The translations under genes and the position numbers were made by a program. Positions 1-4,505 of a stretch of DNA of 5,859 nucleotides are shown here, piece after piece. The DNA lies in assembly GCA_937888925.1 (NCBI GenBank), contig CALARM010000075.1, positions 1 to 5,859 of the forward strand. Reading direction: 5' to 3'. The stretch comes from an uncultured Synergistia bacterium. Lineage in GTDB: Bacteria > Eremiobacterota > SpSt-956 > JAKJGF01. Under the pieces are notes generated by a model. The model was not told where the DNA came from and did not search any database. It saw nothing but the letters and a program-made list of their open reading frames with translations. The first letter of the stretch is position 1, and the number at the start of each line of letters is the position of its first letter.

Positions 1-1
1 C

Positions 2-103
2 GTAAGAGCCTGTCAGGCAGAAGCTGATAAAATGGTTACTAATTTACCTGGTGCAGTACTTAGAAAATATGCTATAATATATAAAATCTTTTTCAAGGAT
101 TAA
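2..103 (+). CDS. C-terminal end of an unidentified protein (partial)
   Basis: An open frame enters from the left edge and closes with TAA at 101-103, leaving 33 visible residues. The visible tail is mixed polar, then basic and aromatic, and includes the stretch MVTNLPGAVLRKYAI. I do not recognise the family. It is in the same frame as the next gene, but the TAA separates them and no start codon lies between the stop and the aroC ATG. An AAGGA at 95-99 falls in its last codons, about 58 bases before aroC, which is too far to be a normal ribosome site for it. The short length makes the coding call tentative, although no other frame here looks better. Confidence 0.35.
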   Translation, partial: VRACQAEADKMVTNLPGAVLRKYAIIYKIFFKD

Positions 104-120
104 AATTCAGTATACTTCCT

Positions 121-148
121 CGCGTCACGCGTTACGCGTTACGCGTCA
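121..148. repeat. four-copy 7-bp tandem repeat, CGCGTYA
   Basis: Four perfect-length heptamers run head to tail: CGCGTCA, CGCGTTA, CGCGTTA, CGCGTCA, followed by a further CG. The block is GC-rich in an AT-rich setting and lies only 9 bases before the aroC start codon. It contains three ACGCGT palindromes (127-132, 134-139, 141-146). In RNA the first and third could pair as a 6-bp GC-rich stem with an 8-base loop. It sits where a Shine-Dalgarno sequence would be expected. It is probably a mobile or expanding short tandem repeat, but its origin cannot be told from one copy. Confidence 0.9.
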
Positions 149-157
149 CGATATCTT

Positions 158-1126
158 ATGAATACATTCGGAAGAAATTTCAGAATAAGCATATTCGGAG
201 AATCTCATGGAGAAAGGGTAGGTGTGGTCATTGATGGCTGTCCTCCCGGTATTTCCATAGATGAACATGATTTTATATATGATCTTAACAGAAGAAAAAG
301 TGGCCATAAAGGAACAACAGAAAGAAAAGAAGCTGATTTTCCTCTCTTCAGAAGTGGTATTTTCAACGGAAAAACTACAGGAACACCTATTTTAATTGTC
401 TTTGAAAATAAAGACGTACATTCATGTGATTACGAAAGAATAAAAGACACTCCCAGACCGGGCCATGCCGATATGGTTGCATGGCAAAAATTTAAGGACT
501 TCCATGATTACAGAGGAGGGGGACACTTTTCAGGAAGACTCACAGTTGCTCTTGTCGCGGCAGGGGTAATTGCAAAAAAAATCCTGAAAACTGTTAAAAT
601 AGATGCGAAAATACTGGAGATAGGAGGCAGTAAAGATTTTGACATAGTCCTGAAAAAAGCAATTTCTGAAGGTGATTCTCTGGGGGGAATAATAGAATGT
701 ACAGTCAGAGAACTGCCTCCGGGAGTGGGAGATCCTTTTTTTGATTCCCTGGAATCCGTTCTGAGCCATATAATTTTCTCCATACCGGGAATTAAAGCTA
801 TAGAGTTTGGAGAAGGTTTTAACTGCAGTAAAATGTCCGGCAGTGAATATAATGATGAAATAATAAACATAGAAGGTAAAACAAAAACCAATCATTCAGG
901 GGGTATAAATGGAGGCATAAGCAACGGGAATGAAATTGTCTTCAGAGTTGCCGTAAGGCCTACTGCCAGTATAAAAAAACCTCTTATGACAGTGGATTTA
1001 ACTACAGGAAAACCTGCTGAAGTCATTACCGGAGGAAGGCATGACGCATGTATAGCCATCAGGATACCTGTTATAGTGGAAGCAGTTACTGCCATAGTAA
1101 TGGTGGACCTTATGAAGGGCGTTTAA
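158..1126 (+). CDS. aroC: chorismate synthase
   Basis: This enzyme catalyses the last step of the shikimate pathway: the anti-1,4-elimination of phosphate from 5-enolpyruvylshikimate-3-phosphate to give chorismate. It is cytosolic and needs reduced FMN. All three family signatures are visible: GESHGE (14-19, catalytic His17), RGGGHFSGR (119-127) and GGRHDACIAI (292-301). RPGHAD (100-105) supplies the second conserved His (103), and NHSGGINGG (245-253) and FRVAVRPT (262-269) are also typical. The GGGHFSGR form resembles Clostridia-type enzymes rather than the enterobacterial GGGRSSAR form. At 322 residues it is shorter than the roughly 350-390 usual for the family. The linker between EIGGSKD (154-160) and ISEGDSLGG (169-177) is very short, and the protein stops soon after the third signature. 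ATG 158 is the only possible start after the in-frame TAA at 101. No good ribosome site precedes it because a heptamer array occupies the leader. The stop lies inside a palindrome. Confidence 0.96.
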   Translation: MNTFGRNFRISIFGESHGERVGVVIDGCPPGISIDEHDFIYDLNRRKSGHKGTTERKEADFPLFRSGIFNGKTTGTPILIVFENKDVHSCDYERIKDTPRPGHADMVAWQKFKDFHDYRGGGHFSGRLTVALVAAGVIAKKILKTVKIDAKILEIGGSKDFDIVLKKAISEGDSLGGIIECTVRELPPGVGDPFFDSLESVLSHIIFSIPGIKAIEFGEGFNCSKMSGSEYNDEIINIEGKTKTNHSGGINGGISNGNEIVFRVAVRPTASIKKPLMTVDLTTGKPAEVITGGRHDACIAIRIPVIVEAVTAIVMVDLMKGV

Positions 1127-1136
1127 TAAAACGCCC
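1117..1136. terminator. GC-rich palindrome at the aroC 3' end, possible bidirectional terminator
   Basis: Left arm GGGCGTTT (1117-1124) pairs perfectly with AAACGCCC (1129-1136) around an AATA loop. The 8-bp stem lies between two convergent genes, where a shared terminator is expected. No run of T follows directly on either strand: the plus side reads CTACTCACTTTT and the minus side TTCATAAGG. Intrinsic termination would therefore be weak. The left arm is coding, because the last aroC codons and its TAA (1124-1126) lie in it and the loop. The extended CGCCCCTAC edge looks like the end of an interspersed palindromic repeat, so repeat element is the main alternative call. Confidence 0.45.
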
Positions 1137-1141
1137 CTACT

Positions 1142-1166
1142 CACTTTTCACTTTTCACTTTTCACT
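1142..1166. repeat. 7-bp tandem repeat, CACTTTT, 3.6 copies
   Basis: Three exact CACTTTT units (1142-1148, 1149-1155, 1156-1162) are followed by a partial CACT (1163-1166). The block begins 5 bases after the palindrome at the end of aroC, and the two may form one composite element. The partial last unit overlaps the TAG stop (1167-1165) of the minus-strand pseudopilin gene. The unit differs in sequence from the CGCGTYA array in front of aroC but has the same 7-base period. Confidence 0.85.
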
Positions 1167-3039
1167 ACTTTATTTCTTCACATAAAACCTTTCTTACTAA
1201 ATACTGGCTCTCTTCCAATTTTCTCAGAGCAGAAAGCTCTTTAAGTCCGTCATCGGTATGTACAATATCTATGTGATAAAGTGTTGAACCTTCGACAAAG
1301 AAATTGCTGTTCGCAGTGACAAGTGAAGGGAAACATGACAGAGGAGATGCAGTACAGTTATTAGCAGGTGTTTCTTTATTCTTGCATACCATACTTCCAT
1401 AAAATTCAAGCTGTTTATCTCGCTTTTCAGAACTGTTTGATTGTATCAATATGTCATCCAGAGCATACATTATACCTCTATAAGTTATTATAGAATTACT
1501 CTTTCTTCCAGGTTCTCTGTAAGTCATTCTGATACTTTCTGCTGAAAGGGCGAGCATATTTACACTATAAGAATGGATAAAATCAATAGTATCACTGGAA
1601 ACTATAGCGCCTGTGCCGGAAGGTGCAATACCCAGCCACAGCTTATCTCCGTAAATTGTATGTCCATTCATATCAATGGTTACACTTACTCCGTCCATAC
1701 TATCCGGATAATAAACAGTGGGATCGAGATAATCACCACCGGGTTTATCTTTTGCTTTACCGATACAGTCTGTTTCAAAAAAACCTGTAACGTTCTCCAC
1801 ATAAAGATCTTTTTCCATCGTAAGACTTACAGTACCGGGAGCGCTGGCATCCATAGTCATACCGAGTTTATTGTTAATAGTTTTCTGAAAGGTCGAATTA
1901 GGGTCACCGTCATATTTAAGGAAATCAATTTTAGAATAATAATTATAAAAATTTCTGTTTACACAGTTTGGATCACTGAGAGGGGGATTATGATAAAAAT
2001 CACCGTAATGATTTAAAAAATCATTACAGGAAGTCTCTGAGATACAGGCTATACCGAGTACAAAATTTGGGTCATAAACATCGGGATCTACATATGGATT
2101 GTTTGGATCGGAAGGATTATAAGGCACAGGATCGGAAGAAGAATGAGGTATACAGTATGCCAGGCCGGGATTGTCATTCGGGTCGGAAGGGTCATCGGCA
2201 ATCATGGGATTATTGGGATCATTGGAATCGTATTCAAAATAACCTACAAGATAAAACATATTGGGATCCAGATTAATACATACATTGGGATCGGAAGATC
2301 TTTTACCTATTATATTATATATATCCATAGCAGGAATCTTTACAGGCAGGGCATTTTCTCGTTGCATAACAGGAAGCATACCATCAGTATCAACAGTAGA
2401 AACAGCTGAAGCATATCCTCCTGTAAGACTTACTCCGACTAAAAGTGCCGGATCTGCCCTGAGGGTTATACTGGAGTTGGAATGAATACGGACAGGAGAA
2501 GAATTTTTTATCTTTTCACTGAAATGATAGACAGGTGAAAGAAGTCCGTAAGGAGCTTTATTGGCCCATGCAAGCATAAGTATATCACTTCCTGAATATA
2601 CAGGACACGGGTAGTCATCATCTCTCTGAAATATACCCCTTAAAGTAATTTTATGTTTTTCTTCACCATTTACATACACGAAACCTTTACATATTATTTC
2701 TGCAGTAAGTGGAGGTGTAGTGAGCCATGGAGTCTGTTCAGAAAGATTATTTCTTGATTGACCGGTAATAGTGAATTGCTGATTATTACCAAGAGATACA
2801 GTAATATCAGACAGAGGATGAGATTTATCTCCCCATGCAGGGTCAGAATTTAACATAAGTCTCGCATATTCTATACCGGCTTCTGCAGCCAGCATAGATC
2901 TGGATCGTTTGTCTGCCTTACCTGTAATATTAAGACTCTGTGTAGAAATAACCAGCATAGAAGTTGTCATCATTACCAGTAAAACTGAAAGTAACAGTAT
3001 GGAAATAAGTATCATACCTTTTTTCAGATAACTGTTCAT
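1165..3039 (-). CDS. large PilX/GspK-like minor pseudopilin with Asp-Pro-rich insert
   Basis: Probable cap subunit of a type IV pilus or type II secretion pseudopilus, inserted in the inner membrane and then assembled at the fibre tip. From ATG 3039 the protein has 624 residues. It has a prepilin leader MNSYLKKG, a cleavage point before M9, a hydrophobic helix (9-33), and then AEAGIEYAR (52-60), typical of PilX/GspK proteins. Mature position 5 is Ser13 instead of Glu, as known for GspK. A segment at about 250-381 has 11 Asp-Pro pairs, mostly DPN or DPS. The C-terminal part (about 462-553) has the GTGAIVSSDTI and YRGIMYALDDI pattern of repeated beta strands seen in PilX-like proteins. There are 12 Cys, all after the helix. 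It is far larger than usual PilX (about 200) or GspK (about 330). Starts at TTG 3060, ATG 3054 or ATG 3048 are possible. I prefer 3039 because GGAG lies 9 bases before it and it gives a standard short leader. Last gene of the operon. Confidence 0.82.
   Translation of the reverse strand: MNSYLKKGMILISILLLSVLLVMMTTSMLVISTQSLNITGKADKRSRSMLAAEAGIEYARLMLNSDPAWGDKSHPLSDITVSLGNNQQFTITGQSRNNLSEQTPWLTTPPLTAEIICKGFVYVNGEEKHKITLRGIFQRDDDYPCPVYSGSDILMLAWANKAPYGLLSPVYHFSEKIKNSSPVRIHSNSSITLRADPALLVGVSLTGGYASAVSTVDTDGMLPVMQRENALPVKIPAMDIYNIIGKRSSDPNVCINLDPNMFYLVGYFEYDSNDPNNPMIADDPSDPNDNPGLAYCIPHSSSDPVPYNPSDPNNPYVDPDVYDPNFVLGIACISETSCNDFLNHYGDFYHNPPLSDPNCVNRNFYNYYSKIDFLKYDGDPNSTFQKTINNKLGMTMDASAPGTVSLTMEKDLYVENVTGFFETDCIGKAKDKPGGDYLDPTVYYPDSMDGVSVTIDMNGHTIYGDKLWLGIAPSGTGAIVSSDTIDFIHSYSVNMLALSAESIRMTYREPGRKSNSIITYRGIMYALDDILIQSNSSEKRDKQLEFYGSMVCKNKETPANNCTASPLSCFPSLVTANSNFFVEGSTLYHIDIVHTDDGLKELSALRKLEESQYLVRKVLCEEIK
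1897..2292 (-). other. coding region for an Asp-Pro-Asn/Ser-rich segment
   Basis: Within the large pseudopilin, about 132 residues hold 11 Asp-Pro pairs. Most are followed by Asn or Ser, as in NDPNNPMIADDPSDPNDNPG. On the plus strand this appears as dispersed, imperfect TTGGGATC or GGATCGG motifs. The copies are irregularly spaced and embedded in non-repetitive sequence with Tyr, Phe and five Cys, so this is not a clean tandem repeat. Such Asp/Asn/Pro turns may bind calcium or form rigid loops. That is inference from composition; no exact EF-hand or thrombospondin type-3 consensus is present. Confidence 0.7.
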
Positions 3040-3048
3040 AATGTTCAT

Positions 3049-3052
3049 CTCC
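3049..3052 (-). promoter_or_regulatory. ribosome binding site favouring the 3039 start
   Basis: On the minus strand GGAG (3052-3049) lies 9 bases before ATG 3039. The earlier candidates (TTG 3060, ATG 3054) have only weak purine stretches before them. The TTG at 3060 overlaps the upstream stop codon as TTGA, so coupled initiation there cannot be excluded. Confidence 0.5.
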
Positions 3053-3056
3053 ATTC

Positions 3057-3782
3057 TCAATTTCTCGGTGTTATGGAATAATTAATAAATATTCTTTCAG
3101 TACCTGTATTATTACTACCATTTGACGTAAAGGAAATCCTGAAATTTTTTCCTTTACGAAAATTTTCCTTCAATTCCAGTTCTGCATTTATAATACCTGA
3201 ATCCTGAGCAAATCTGGCCATTGAGATTCTGTCACTGATTCGTCTTAATGTTTGTCCCTGATCTATTTCATAAAGTGTAAGCTCAGTATCATCCACATAA
3301 GTATCTATATCATAAAGAAGAGTAGATACAAGCCTGTCATTTGATTTATAGGGATATGTTTTTTTATGAGGTACATACCTTCTGTAAAGTATACTCGTAT
3401 TAAAATCCTTATCAGACGGATCGTAAAGAGTATAATATAAAATATGTCCCTGCCATAGAGGAGCCTGTGTATTTGGATCAAGTTGTAAGTCACCATTATA
3501 TAAAGGTGTATCGATACATACATATGGAACGGGCCCATTGGGCTCATTTACCTCTATAGTTAGAGAACTGGCATTTTCCTGGTCCCCTTTCATTCTGTCC
3601 ACAATAATTTCAGAGGTGCTCTGAAGGTCTGCCCTTACAGCTCCAATTTTCCATCCTTTTAAACCTACATCAAGGATTGTATAAAAAGCTATCAGAAATA
3701 AAGAATATATAGCAATAACAATAGAAACTTCCAGCAGGGTGAGACCTTTATTTTTACTAAAAAAAATGCTTATTAATCTCAT
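3057..3782 (-). CDS. PilW/GspJ-like minor pseudopilin
   Basis: Probable minor subunit of the pilus or secretion pseudopilus tip, processed by prepilin peptidase and bridging the I-type and K-type partners. It has 241 residues. The 13-residue leader ends in SKNKG; cleavage precedes LTLLEVSIVIAIYS (14-27), with Glu18 at the conserved mature position 5. The membrane helix runs to about residue 35. It is followed by the helical LQSTSEIIVDRM (53-64), typical of PilW/GspJ, and a beta-rich C-terminal domain. The ATG (3782) directly follows the TAA of the preceding gene (3785-3783). An AGGAA ribosome site (3798-3794) lies in that gene's last codons, which implies translational coupling. The TGA stop overlaps the earliest possible start of the next gene. 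It contains NEPNGP, LDPNTQ and YDPSDK, echoing the DPN motifs of the large partner. PilW and GspJ cannot be separated with confidence here. Confidence 0.85.
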   Translation of the reverse strand: MRLISIFFSKNKGLTLLEVSIVIAIYSLFLIAFYTILDVGLKGWKIGAVRADLQSTSEIIVDRMKGDQENASSLTIEVNEPNGPVPYVCIDTPLYNGDLQLDPNTQAPLWQGHILYYTLYDPSDKDFNTSILYRRYVPHKKTYPYKSNDRLVSTLLYDIDTYVDDTELTLYEIDQGQTLRRISDRISMARFAQDSGIINAELELKENFRKGKNFRISFTSNGSNNTGTERIFINYSITPRN

Positions 3783-4262
3783 TTATATTCCACTTCCTAT
3801 AAGAGTAGTCATAGTGAGTGATAGAGGAGGACTGGTTCTGGATACCTGAACTGTGACTTTTTTCATTTTACGACTGAATTTAACCGGTTCATATTCATCT
3901 ATTAAAATACTGAAATTAAATTCATTATCTATACCTTCTATTTCAACAGGAATAGACGGAGTATTAGGCTCATTCCAGACAATAGCAGGAGAAGGGCTTA
4001 TGGATGTAATATCACCTTTTACAATGGTGGGTATTTTAGCAGTTACGTCATCTTTTACATTGGGGCATTTTAAAAGCAAAAGTCTGGCCTGAGAAATCTT
4101 GGTTTCCAGCACATTTACAGCAGAAGACTGGTATCTGCCTTTTTTTATTGCGTTAATACCATTAAAAAAAACTGCAAGAACAGATATGATAATAAAACCC
4201 ATAATAGCAATACCTATTACAAGTTCTGCCAGACTGAAACCTTTTAATCTTTTCTCTCTCAT
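3783..4262 (-). CDS. PilV/GspI-like minor pseudopilin
   Basis: First gene of the pseudopilin operon, 159 residues, probably a minor subunit at the fibre tip. The N-terminus is a textbook class III prepilin signal: a basic leader MREKRLKG, cleavage before FSLAELVIGIAIMGF, and Glu13 at mature position 5, which neutralises the N-terminus of the neighbouring subunit during assembly. The hydrophobic helix spans about 9-30. The rest is a short beta-rich domain ending VQVSRTSPPLSLTMTTLIGSGI, like the C-terminal strands of PilV/GspI proteins. Size and gene order (I, then J, then K) support the I/V assignment over a major pilin or H-type subunit. The ATG is preceded by AGGAA (4277-4273) at 10 bases. 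It contains one NEPNTP motif shared with the next gene. A sigma-70-like promoter lies 36 bases upstream. Confidence 0.83.
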   Translation of the reverse strand: MREKRLKGFSLAELVIGIAIMGFIIISVLAVFFNGINAIKKGRYQSSAVNVLETKISQARLLLLKCPNVKDDVTAKIPTIVKGDITSISPSPAIVWNEPNTPSIPVEIEGIDNEFNFSILIDEYEPVKFSRKMKKVTVQVSRTSPPLSLTMTTLIGSGI

Positions 4263-4297
4263 TTATCACAACTTCCTATTAAGCAATTCTTAACATT

Positions 4298-4325
4298 ATT
4301 ATATCATATATAAAATAACATGCAA
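4298..4325 (-). promoter_or_regulatory. sigma-70-type promoter of the pseudopilin operon
   Basis: Reading the minus strand, a -35 box TTGCAT (4325-4320, four of six consensus bases) and a perfect -10 TATAAT (4303-4298) are separated by 16 bases. Transcription would start near 4291, giving a leader of about 29 bases that contains the AGGAA ribosome site of the first pilin gene. AT-rich DNA produces TATAAT by chance, but position and spacing fit well. Confidence 0.5.
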
Positions 4326-4433
4326 GCCAATTATAAATTATTTAGATAAACTGCCTGTACTTAATTTTGCTCTAAAGCTTTATTTAACACCATTAGAAAT
4401 AAAAATGCCTATACCTTTAAATTAAACTTGCCT

Positions 4434-4461
4434 TTTCCATATAAAATAGTTAGAATATAAT
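4434..4461 (+). promoter_or_regulatory. candidate promoter of the sensor gene
   Basis: TTTCCA (4434-4439, four of six matches to the -35 consensus) and a perfect TATAAT (4456-4461) are 16 bases apart and lie 44 bases before the sensor start codon. A TTGCCT at 4428-4433 would be a similar -35 box but gives a spacer of 22 bases. The rest of the 243-bp divergent region holds no gene, and I see no clear operator palindrome in it. Confidence 0.4.
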
Positions 4462-4490
4462 TTCACAATATGTATAGAATCAGTGCCTAC

Positions 4491-4496
4491 AGAGGG
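4491..4496 (+). promoter_or_regulatory. ribosome binding site of the sensor gene
   Basis: AGAGGG followed by A lies 9 bases before ATG 4506. It is the best Shine-Dalgarno-like purine stretch near the start and supports this ATG, which is also directly followed by a plausible N-terminal membrane helix. Confidence 0.55.
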
Positions 4497-4505
4497 ATAT
4501 TATCA

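Noticed and set aside
43..78. TATAAT at 73-78 as the aroC promoter
   Set aside because: The nearest TTTACC (43-48) is 24 bases away and the 16-17-base position has no -35-like hexamer. It also lies in a probable coding tail, so support is too weak to list.
508..1095. Minus-strand open frames across aroC (508-891, 530-895, 892-1095)
   Set aside because: They lie inside the well-supported aroC frame and overlap one another, with no ribosome site or recognisable family; they are antisense shadows.
121..1166. CRISPR array or inverted-repeat-bounded mobile element around aroC
   Set aside because: The repeats are 7-bp direct tandems with no spacers. The two arrays differ in sequence and are not inverted copies, and no transposase is present.
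1573..2485. Plus-strand open frames across the large pseudopilin (for example 1573-2016, 2067-2276, 2143-2409)
   Set aside because: Low-complexity Ile- or Asp-rich translations opposite the DPN-coding region, with no start signals; explained by the composition of the real minus-strand gene.
3305..3547. Minus-strand frame of 80 codons inside the PilW-like gene
   Set aside because: Entirely within the PilW-like coding sequence in another frame, and has no family resemblance.
3853..4293. Plus-strand frames opposite the PilV-like gene (3853-4092, 4099-4293)
   Set aside because: Antisense to a gene with a classic prepilin signal; the hydrophobic look of 4099-4293 comes from the complement of the pilin membrane helix.
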